From: Gemmatimonadota bacterium
GTDB taxonomy: Bacteria; Gemmatimonadota; Gemmatimonadetes; Longimicrobiales; Gaopeijiaceae
Length of the DNA: 8,517 nucleotides
Direction of reading: 5' to 3'
Assembly (NCBI GenBank): GCA_003567615.1
Contig: PWZC01000158.1
Span: forward strand, 1-8,517
This document shows positions 1 through 5,523 of the stretch, in pieces. The notes beneath the pieces are model-generated. The model was not told where the DNA came from. It did not search any database and saw nothing but the letters and a program-made list of their open reading frames with translations. A program made the translations under genes and the position numbers. Every line of letters starts with the position of its first letter. Positions within the stretch are counted from its first letter, which is position 1.

Positions 1-909
1 CAACCCGTCGCACCGGGCCGCGACAACCTCTACGCCACCCTGGACGCTCCGCTGGTGGTCCTCTCCACCCATCTGGATGTGGTTCCGCCCCACCTTCCGG
101 TCCGGGAGGACGAGGAGTGGATCCATGGGCGGGGCGCCTGCGACGCCAAGGGGATCGCCGCCGCCATGATGACCGCGGCGGACCAGCTTCGCCGGGAGGG
201 CGAGCGCCGGGTGGGTCTCCTTTTCGTGGTGGGAGAGGAGGACGGCTCCCAGGGAGCCCTGGCTGCAGCCGAACTGGAGCCCCGGGGCCGCTTCCTGGTG
301 AATGGGGAGCCCACCGAAGGGCGCCTTTCCATCGGACAGAAGGGAGCGCTCCGCCTCGTCCTGGAAGCGGACGGGATCGCCGCGCACTCCGCCTATCCTG
401 ACGAGGGCCGGTCCGCCGTCCACCTCCTCCTGGACGCCCTGGAGCGGATCCGGGCCGTCCCCCTCCCTTCGGACCCCCTCCTGGGGGAGTGCACCCTGAA
501 CGTGGGACGGGTGGAGGGCGGCGTGGCCCCCAACGTCCTGGCCCCATCCGCCTCGGCCTCGCTCCTGGTGCGAACGGTGGAACCGTCGGCCCGCCTGAGG
601 GAGGCCTTCGCCGCTGCGGTGGCTCCCGTCGGTCCTCACCTGCGCCTCACCTTCCCCCTGGACATTCCGGCGGTGCGCTCCGAGCCCCTCCCCGGGTGGG
701 AGGCGGTAACCGTACGCTACACCTCGGACCTCGCCCTCCTGGCGTCCTGGGGGAAGGGGTACCAGTTGGGCCCCGGGACGATCCGGGTGGCCCACACCGA
801 CGGGGAGCGGATCCGGAAGTCCGAGCTCCGGGAAGCAGTTGAGGCCTACGTTCGGCTGTGCCGGCAGCTCCTGGACAGCGCCACCCGAGACGGGGAAGGC
901 GCACCTTGA
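1..909 (+). CDS. dapE: M20-family metallohydrolase, probable succinyl-diaminopimelate desuccinylase (5'-truncated)
   Basis: The reading frame is open from base 1 (codon 1 = bases 1-3), so the true start and perhaps 60-80 residues lie upstream; 302 residues are visible. Seen in the fragment: the STHLDVVPP motif (H24, D26), GRGACDAKG with the likely metal-bridging D48, the E79-E80 pair of GEEDGS (general base and metal ligand), NGEP with E103, the dimerisation-domain GIAAHSAYP (H129) and a C-terminal metal ligand H265 in AHTDGE. These are the hallmarks of di-zinc M20 peptidases (DapE, ArgE, LysK, CPG2). In the DAP pathway DapE hydrolyses N-succinyl-L,L-DAP to L,L-DAP and succinate in the cytoplasm. 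The DapE call rests mainly on operon context, since dapD three genes downstream makes the succinylated precursor. ArgE-like, acetyl-lysine or N-acetyl-DAP deacetylase activity cannot be excluded from motifs alone. The stop overlaps the lysC start by 4 nt. Confidence 0.72.
   Translation, partial: QPVAPGRDNLYATLDAPLVVLSTHLDVVPPHLPVREDEEWIHGRGACDAKGIAAAMMTAADQLRREGERRVGLLFVVGEEDGSQGALAAAELEPRGRFLVNGEPTEGRLSIGQKGALRLVLEADGIAAHSAYPDEGRSAVHLLLDALERIRAVPLPSDPLLGECTLNVGRVEGGVAPNVLAPSASASLLVRTVEPSARLREAFAAAVAPVGPHLRLTFPLDIPAVRSEPLPGWEAVTVRYTSDLALLASWGKGYQLGPGTIRVAHTDGERIRKSELREAVEAYVRLCRQLLDSATRDGEGAP
892..899 (+). promoter_or_regulatory. Shine-Dalgarno that selects the TTG start of lysC
   Basis: GGGGAAGG lies 6 nt before TTG 906-908 but 15 nt before the ATG at 915. 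This spacing, and the usual short hydrophobic residues before KFGGTSV in aspartate kinases, favour the TTG start. The site lies inside the 3' end of the upstream M20 gene, as expected for coupled translation. Confidence 0.6.
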
Positions 910-2249
910 TCATCATGAAGTTCGGCGGCACCTCCGTGGCGGACGCCCCGGCCATCCGCCGCCTGGTGGAAATCGTCCGCACCCGGCGCGAAGAACGGCC
1001 CCTCGTGGTGGTCTCGGCCCTGGCCCGGGTTTCCAACGCACTCCTGGAACTCCCTCTCCTTCCGGTGCACCACCGGAGGACCGCCGTTCACGCGCTCCTG
1101 CAACGGCACCGGACCCTCGCCCTTGAGCTGGAGCTTCCGTCTCATGTGACGAAGCCCACCGCCGAGGAGGCGGACATCCTCACCTCTTCCCTGGAGGCGC
1201 TGGGCGATGCACCACCCTCGGGGGAGGTCCTGGACTTCGTTGCCGGGCACGGGGAGCTCTGGAGCTCTCGTCTCGTCACGGCCGCCCTGGAACGCGGGGG
1301 AATCAGCTCGGCATGGGTGGACGTGCGGCCTGTGATCCATACCGACGACCACTTCACCAGCGCCACACCGGAAAGGACCGGGCTTCCCTCCCGGGCCCGG
1401 GAGGCCTTCTTCGGGCATCTGGAGGCCGGTCGCGTCCCGGTGAGCCAGGGGTTTCTGGGCTCGGCGCCGGACGGGCGACCCACCACCCTGGGCCGGGGCG
1501 GGTCCGACTACACCGCCTCCCTCCTGGGCGCTGCCCTGGAGGTGGACCGGGTCGAGATCTGGACCGATGTGGATGGGATCATGACCGCTGATCCCCGGGT
1601 GGTTCCCCAGGCCCGTCTCCTCCCGGTGGCCAGTCATCACGAGGCGGCGGAGCTGGCCGCCTTCGGAGCGAAGGTGCTCCACCCCGCCACCCAGGCGCCG
1701 CTGGTGGAGGCGGGGATCCCCTGCGTGGTCCTCAACTCCTTCGCGCCCCACCGCACCGGGACCCGGGTCATCTCCACAGCCGATCCCGGGCAGGTGGGCC
1801 CCTCCCCGGTGCGGGCCGTCTCCTGCAAGAGGGGGATCACCATCGTGAACGTCACATCTCCCCGCATGCTGGGAGCCTCGGGCTTCCTCCGGCGCCTCTT
1901 CGAAGTCTTCGAGCGCCACCGGATCTCCGTGGATGTCCTGGCCACCAGCGAGGTGAGCGTCTCCATGACGGTGGAGAACTCCTTTCCGCTGGATAAGCTC
2001 CGACGGGATCTGGAAGAGTTGGGAGAGGTCAGCATCGCCCCGGAACGCGCCATCGTCGCGGTGGTGGGGCTCGCCCTCCGGGACAGCCCGGGGATCGCCG
2101 CCCGGATCTTCAGCGCCGTTCGTGACATCAATGTGGAGGTCATCTCCCAGGGCGCCTCGAGCACCAACCTCACCTTCGTGGTTCGGGAGGAGGAGTCCCT
2201 CGACGCGGTCCGGGCCGTCCACCGGGAGTTCATCGAGGAGTCGGCATGA
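906..2249 (+). CDS. lysC: Aspartate kinase, monofunctional, with ACT domains
   Basis: Phosphorylates L-aspartate with ATP, the first step toward lysine/DAP, threonine and methionine. With the TTG start it has 447 residues, close to E. coli LysC (449). Seen: KFGGTSV (5-11) at the nucleotide/aspartate site, GRGGSDYT (196-203), TDVDG (220-224) followed by the TADPR signature, FGAKVLHPAT (253-262), then a C-terminal regulatory half with two ACT-type segments (about 315-380 and 385-445). Residues aligned to the lysine site of E. coli AKIII are kept: M321, SGFL 325-328, SVD 341-343 and TSEVS 347-351. Feedback inhibition by lysine is therefore inferred. No fused homoserine dehydrogenase is present. 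It overlaps the M20 gene by 4 nt (TTGA) and dapB by 4 nt (ATGA). An ATG start at 915 would give 444 residues; the SD spacing favours TTG. Confidence 0.95.
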   Translation: MIIMKFGGTSVADAPAIRRLVEIVRTRREERPLVVVSALARVSNALLELPLLPVHHRRTAVHALLQRHRTLALELELPSHVTKPTAEEADILTSSLEALGDAPPSGEVLDFVAGHGELWSSRLVTAALERGGISSAWVDVRPVIHTDDHFTSATPERTGLPSRAREAFFGHLEAGRVPVSQGFLGSAPDGRPTTLGRGGSDYTASLLGAALEVDRVEIWTDVDGIMTADPRVVPQARLLPVASHHEAAELAAFGAKVLHPATQAPLVEAGIPCVVLNSFAPHRTGTRVISTADPGQVGPSPVRAVSCKRGITIVNVTSPRMLGASGFLRRLFEVFERHRISVDVLATSEVSVSMTVENSFPLDKLRRDLEELGEVSIAPERAIVAVVGLALRDSPGIAARIFSAVRDINVEVISQGASSTNLTFVVREEESLDAVRAVHREFIEESA

Positions 2250-2944
2250 AGCTCGCCATCGTGGGTACCGGGAAGATGGGGCGGGCCGTGGAGACCGCCG
2301 CCGAGGCTCGGGGACACCAGGTGGTGGCCCGGGTGGGCCGGAAGGAGAATCCGGATGGTCAGGCCCTCACCGCCGAACGGCTGGCTGGGGCCGAGGTGGT
2401 GATGGAGTTCACCGGCCCCGACGCCGTGGTGGCGAACCTCATCCGGCTGGCCGACGTGGGGATCCCCGTGGTTACCGGAACCACCGGGTGGCTGGACCAC
2501 CTTCCCGACGTGGAGACGCGGATCCAGGCGGGCGGCGGCGCCCTTCTCCACGCCGCCAACTTCTCCATCGGGGTGCAAGTCCTCCTCCGGGCGGCCCGGG
2601 AGATGGCTCGAGCACTTCGAGGTCAGGCCGGCTTCCATGCCACCCTGGTGGAGTGGCACCACCGGGAGAAGGTGGATGCCCCCTCCGGGACGGCCCTCAA
2701 ACTGCGCGACGCCCTGGCAGCCGAGGACGGGGAGAGGGACTGGCCCGTCACCTCGCTCAGGACCGGGTGGATCCCCGGGACCCACGCCATCGAGGTGGAC
2801 GGCCGCTTCGAATCGCTCTCTCTGGTCCACACGGTACGGGATCGGGGAGTCTTTGCCGACGGGGCCGTGATCGCAGCCGAGTGGCTGCGGGGTCGGACCG
2901 GGGTTTTCACCTTCGAGGACATCCTTCCGGGAGACGAACCATGA
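2246..2944 (+). CDS. dapB: 4-hydroxy-tetrahydrodipicolinate reductase
   Basis: Reduces the DapA product (4-hydroxy-tetrahydrodipicolinate) to tetrahydrodipicolinate with NAD(P)H, in the cytoplasm. 232 residues, shorter than E. coli DapB (273) but within the range of compact DapBs. Seen: Rossmann GTGKMG (7-12), EFTGPDAV (54-61), GTTG (78-81), HAANFSIGV (102-110) and the catalytic/substrate signature EWHHREKVDAPSGTA (136-150), with H138/H139 and K142 as likely active-site residues; GTH (178-180) and FADGAV (203-208) match the C-terminal substrate-domain motifs. A GAGGAG Shine-Dalgarno precedes the ATG within the end of lysC. Both ends are ATGA overlaps, with lysC upstream and dapA downstream. 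Confidence 0.95.
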   Translation: MKLAIVGTGKMGRAVETAAEARGHQVVARVGRKENPDGQALTAERLAGAEVVMEFTGPDAVVANLIRLADVGIPVVTGTTGWLDHLPDVETRIQAGGGALLHAANFSIGVQVLLRAAREMARALRGQAGFHATLVEWHHREKVDAPSGTALKLRDALAAEDGERDWPVTSLRTGWIPGTHAIEVDGRFESLSLVHTVRDRGVFADGAVIAAEWLRGRTGVFTFEDILPGDEP

Positions 2945-3852
2945 CCCTGACGCTCAGGGGATGTGGAACTGCCATCATCACACCTCTCACCCCCGATGGT
3001 GAGGTGGACGACGAGGCCCTCCGGCGACATGTGGCCTGGCAGCTTGAGCAGGGTGTGGACTTCCTGGTGCCATGCGGCTCCACCGGTGAGGCCCAGACGC
3101 TGAGGCCCCGGGAGCAGCGGCGGGTGGTGGAGACGGTGGTGGAGGAGGTGGACGGCCAGGCGCCCGTGGTGGGGGGGGTGAGCGGGAATTTCACCGCCCG
3201 AACCGTGGAGGAGGCGCGGGAGATGGCCCTGTGGGGCGTAGACGCCGTCATGGTGGTGACCCCCTATTACAACAAGCCCACCCAGGAGGGGATGGAGCGC
3301 CACTTCCTGGCCGTGGCCGACCCCTGTCCGCGCCCCATCCTCATGTACACGGTTCCGGGGCGCACCGCCGTGCACATCGCCCCGGAAACGGTGCTTCGAC
3401 TGGCCCGGCATCCCAACATCCTGGGGATCAAGGACGCCACCGGAGACCTCCATTGGGCCATGTCGGTCCTCCGGGCTCGCCCCGAAGGTTTCTCCGTTCT
3501 CTCCGGGGAAGACGGAATCGCCCTCCCTCACCTGGCGTGTGGCGGAGACGGCCTCATTTCGGTGACCGCCAACGTGGCGCCGGGGGCCGTGGCCCGTCTG
3601 GTGGAGCGCGGTCTGGCCGGAGACTTCACCGCAGCCCGGGAGATCCAGCTCAGGCTCCTTCCCCTCATGGATACCCTCTTCGGCGAGACCAACCCCATCC
3701 CCGCCAAGGCGGCCCTCCACCTCATGGGGCGGATCCACAACGAGCTGCGCCTCCCTCTGGTGCCCGCCTCCCCCCACACGGTGGAGCGGCTCCGGGATCT
3801 TCTTGCCCAGGAGATCACCCGCGAACAGAACGCACGGAACGGAATGACATGA
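2941..3852 (+). CDS. dapA: 4-hydroxy-tetrahydrodipicolinate synthase
   Basis: Class I aldolase of the DHDPS/NAL family that condenses pyruvate with aspartate-4-semialdehyde, the committed step of the DAP/lysine pathway. 303 residues, (beta/alpha)8 barrel. Seen: the Schiff-base K164 in GIKDATGD, MYTVPGRTA with the catalytic tyrosine Y136 and semialdehyde-binding R141, TPYYNKPTQEG (Y109/Y110) and a CGSTGE loop (45-50). In E. coli this loop is GTTGE; here the first threonine of the proton-relay triad is serine (S47). That keeps the hydroxyl and is compatible with DHDPS activity, though GSTGE is also seen in sister aldolases. Operon context with dapB and dapD makes DHDPS by far the best call. The start at 2941 overlaps the dapB stop (ATGA); the same frame stays open upstream through dapB only as a shadow. 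Confidence 0.95.
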   Translation: MTLTLRGCGTAIITPLTPDGEVDDEALRRHVAWQLEQGVDFLVPCGSTGEAQTLRPREQRRVVETVVEEVDGQAPVVGGVSGNFTARTVEEAREMALWGVDAVMVVTPYYNKPTQEGMERHFLAVADPCPRPILMYTVPGRTAVHIAPETVLRLARHPNILGIKDATGDLHWAMSVLRARPEGFSVLSGEDGIALPHLACGGDGLISVTANVAPGAVARLVERGLAGDFTAAREIQLRLLPLMDTLFGETNPIPAKAALHLMGRIHNELRLPLVPASPHTVERLRDLLAQEITREQNARNGMT

Positions 3853-4694
3853 CGCACATCGAAGAGTTGAAGGACGCCGTCCTGGCCTACGCCGACGGGG
3901 TGCCCGAGGGGGCGGAGAGCGAGGCAAGGGTGGCCTTCCAGGCACTCAAGGAGGCACTGGAACGGGGCGAGATCCGGGCCGCCGAGCCCGACGGCCGCGG
4001 CGGATGGGCGGTGAACGCCTGGGTGAAGGCGGGAATCCTCCTGGGGTTCCGGCTCGGACGCCTGGTCCCCTTCCCCCCGGCCGGCCCTATGGGGTTCCTG
4101 GACAAGGACACGTATGGGGTCCGGAGCTTCAGCCCGGAGGACGGCGTCCGGGTGGTCCCCGGAGGCTCGGCCATCCGCGAGGGCTCCTACGTGGCCCCCG
4201 GGGTAGTCTGCATGCCACCCATGTACGTGAACGCCGGAGCCTACGTGGATGAGGGGACCATGATCGATTCCCACGCCCTGGTGGGCTCCTGCGCCCAGAT
4301 CGGGAAGCGGGTCCACCTCTCGGCCGGGGCCCAGATCGGCGGGGTCCTGGAGCCGGCAGGGGCCATGCCCGTCATCATCGAGGACGAGGTGCTGGTGGGG
4401 GGGAACACCGGGGTCTACGAAGGGACCATCGTCCGGGAGCGGGCGGTGCTGGCCCCGGGCACCCTCCTCACCGGCGGTACTGTGGTGTTCGACCTGGTGA
4501 AGGACCGCATGTATCGCCGGGAAGAGGGGCGCCCCCTGGAGATCCCCGCCGGCGCCGTGGTGGTCCCTGGAACTCGTCCGGTGCGGAAAGGGCCCGGCGC
4601 CGACGCCGGCATCGCTCTCTACGCCCCGGTGATCGTGAAGTACCGGGACGAGAAGACCGACACCGCAGTGCAGTTGGAGGAGCTGCTCCGGTAG
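3849..4694 (+). CDS. dapD: 2,3,4,5-tetrahydropyridine-2,6-dicarboxylate N-succinyltransferase
   Basis: Transfers succinyl from succinyl-CoA to tetrahydrodipicolinate, committing the pathway to the succinylase branch of DAP synthesis. 281 residues against 274 in E. coli DapD. An N-terminal helical region (about 1-75) includes the family-like WVKAGILLGFRL. It is followed by a left-handed beta-helix of hexapeptide repeats (about 105-240) with GAYVDEGTMID (130-140), GSCAQIGKRVHLS (146-158), GGVLEP (164-169) and IIEDEVLVGGN (176-186). The C-terminal cap contains LYAPVIVKYRDEKT (257-270). The close fit to E. coli-type DapD argues for succinyl rather than acetyl transfer (DapH is shorter and differs). 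ATG overlaps the dapA stop (ATGA). It is the last gene of the operon; no convincing terminator follows. Confidence 0.95.
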   Translation: MTHIEELKDAVLAYADGVPEGAESEARVAFQALKEALERGEIRAAEPDGRGGWAVNAWVKAGILLGFRLGRLVPFPPAGPMGFLDKDTYGVRSFSPEDGVRVVPGGSAIREGSYVAPGVVCMPPMYVNAGAYVDEGTMIDSHALVGSCAQIGKRVHLSAGAQIGGVLEPAGAMPVIIEDEVLVGGNTGVYEGTIVRERAVLAPGTLLTGGTVVFDLVKDRMYRREEGRPLEIPAGAVVVPGTRPVRKGPGADAGIALYAPVIVKYRDEKTDTAVQLEELLR

Positions 4695-4746
4695 GTGGGA
4701 CCACCCTATCCGCAACTTTCTGCGGCGTCGGGCGCGCCACTGGGAC

Positions 4747-4786
4747 TTGACAGCGCACCTCCGAGTCCGTTCGCTTTTTTTATCAG
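4747..4786 (+). promoter_or_regulatory. Possible promoter for the metal-efflux operon
   Basis: A perfect TTGACA hexamer at 4747-4752 is followed by a T7 tract (4775-4781) and TATCAG (4781-4786), the only clearly T-rich stretch in the surrounding GC-rich DNA. The spacing is not standard: a 17-bp spacer gives a poor -10 (TTCGCT), while TATCAG sits 28 bp away. It is listed because the region between dapD and the His-rich gene is the natural place for a promoter. The rest of the leader (to 4909) holds no recognisable gene or site. Confidence 0.25.
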
Positions 4787-4909
4787 CGGATTCCATTCGT
4801 CTCGCACCACGGCCTCCATGCCTCGTTCGACCTCTCCGTCCACCCCACTCTCCGGATGCGTCCTCTTCGCTCCCGGCCGGTGCGGCGTTTGCGGTCAGCC
4901 GGGCGCATC

Positions 4910-5416
4910 ATGAGGGTGTTTCCCGGTTCCCCGACCCCGGCCATGGGAATGCGCCGGGGGCTGTCGGTCGCCATCCTCCTTGTCTTCGTCCTGGGACTGG
5001 GGGACACGGTGGCGTCGGTTCTCTGTGCCCCCGCGGAACCGGCCTCACAGATGGAGTTGTCGCTCCAGGCCCCTGGCCCGCACCCCGACAGCGGAGACCA
5101 CGGCCACCACCGCACCGCCCATCCTCACGACCACACTCCGTTGACCGAGCACCGGGCCCACGCTCCTGGGAGCCACGCCTCCCAGGTCGAGGCCGAGAGC
5201 CTCCACGACCTTCCGGAGCATGACCCCCACCATCAGCACGACTGTCCCTTCGGAGGCGGATCGGCGCTGACGTGCGGCGGAGCTGCCCCCGTCGTTTCCC
5301 ATCCATCGCCCTCCCAGGCGAACCTCCGCGCCCAACACTCCATGGCCATCCAGTCGCCTCCCGTCCTCCTGGACGGGCTTCCCGGCGAGAGTCCGTTCCG
5401 GCCCCCTCAGGCCTGA
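4910..5416 (+). CDS. Small secreted or membrane-anchored histidine-rich protein, unknown function
   Basis: Not assigned to a named family. The reading frame gives 168 residues from ATG 4910. Other in-frame ATGs at 4856, 4943 and 4949 are possible, and no start has a good Shine-Dalgarno. The positively charged MRR followed by a hydrophobic segment (about residues 17-35 of the 4910 version) looks like a Sec signal peptide or membrane anchor, so starts at 4943/4949 would also make sense. The following region is rich in histidine: 17 His in the protein, including HH pairs and HPHDH, EHDPHHQHDC. A Cys pair lies in HDCPF...LTCGG, and the C-terminus is proline-rich, ending PFRPPQA. There is no lipobox (SVLC). 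It lies directly upstream of the TolC/CusB/CusA-type genes on the same strand, so a periplasmic metal-binding or metal-sensing role is inferred from context and composition only. Confidence 0.65.
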   Translation: MRVFPGSPTPAMGMRRGLSVAILLVFVLGLGDTVASVLCAPAEPASQMELSLQAPGPHPDSGDHGHHRTAHPHDHTPLTEHRAHAPGSHASQVEAESLHDLPEHDPHHQHDCPFGGGSALTCGGAAPVVSHPSPSQANLRAQHSMAIQSPPVLLDGLPGESPFRPPQA

Positions 5417-5424
5417 GCCAACCC

Positions 5425-5459
5425 GTAGCTTCGGCTGCTCCGTGACCCGTCGGTCACGG
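5425..5459 (+). promoter_or_regulatory. Two adjacent RNA hairpins in the gap before the TolC gene
   Basis: The first hairpin (5425-5438) has a 5-bp stem, one pair being G-U, closed by the stable C(UUCG)G tetraloop. One nucleotide later comes a perfect 8-bp inverted repeat, CCGTGACC (5440-5447) and GGTCACGG (5452-5459), with a CGTC loop. No U tract follows, so a classical intrinsic terminator is not supported. It could be an mRNA processing or stability element, an attenuator, or (the 20-bp dyad as DNA) a repressor operator. The structure is seen directly; the role is inference. Confidence 0.45.
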
Positions 5460-5495
5460 TCTCCCCACACCCCCGTAGTCCCTTCCACTCCGTCA

Positions 5496-5517
5496 CGTCC
5501 CCCGTGTGGGACGGGAG
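5496..5517 (+). promoter_or_regulatory. Hairpin abutting the TolC-gene ribosome binding site
   Basis: CGTCCC (5496-5501) pairs with GGGACG (5508-5513) across a 6-nt loop, and the Shine-Dalgarno GGGAG (5513-5517) begins at the last base of the stem, 6 nt before ATG 5524. The Shine-Dalgarno position decides for ATG 5524 over the upstream in-frame GTG at 5506, which would sit inside the hairpin loop. Confidence 0.4.
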
Positions 5518-5523
5518 TTTGCC

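Noticed and set aside
906..909. Lysine riboswitch or other RNA regulator of the dap operon
   Set aside because: The operon promoter and 5' leader lie upstream of the window; no intergenic space exists between the dap genes to hold one.
2122..2940. Upstream extension of the dapA frame through dapB
   Set aside because: Open only because of GC-rich dapB coding. The residues are unlike DHDPS, and family alignment plus the ATGA junction put the start at 2941. The same applies to 3231-3848 ahead of dapD.
4691..4725. Possible dapD terminator (GGTG/CACC and CCGCA/TGCGG stems)
   Set aside because: Stems are only 4-5 bp and neither is followed by a T tract. The T7 tract at 4775 has no matching stem in front of it.
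846..4796. Long minus-strand open frames (846-2222, 1637-2830, 2623-3945, 3528-4796)
   Set aside because: They lie antisense to strongly supported dap genes, have low-complexity Gly/Pro/Arg/His-rich translations and no family motifs. They are the usual stop-free shadows of GC-rich coding sequence.
4872..4903. CCCGGC/GCCGGG inverted repeat before the His-rich gene
   Set aside because: Six-bp arms with a 20-nt loop in GC-rich DNA are easily expected by chance, and nothing else supports an operator.
4910..5030. Lipoprotein signal in the His-rich protein (Cys after SVL)
   Set aside because: Leucine directly before the cysteine does not fit the lipobox; the segment is better read as a signal peptide or membrane anchor.
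4695..5223. Alternative plus-strand frames 4695-4913 and 4747-5223
   Set aside because: No Shine-Dalgarno and no recognisable domain. The second overlaps the His-rich gene in another frame, and the first is a proline/serine-rich stretch starting at a chance GTG.
5506..5523. GTG at 5506 as start of the TolC-family gene
   Set aside because: It has no Shine-Dalgarno and lies in a hairpin loop. ATG 5524 has GGGAG at 6-nt spacing and a complete signal peptide.
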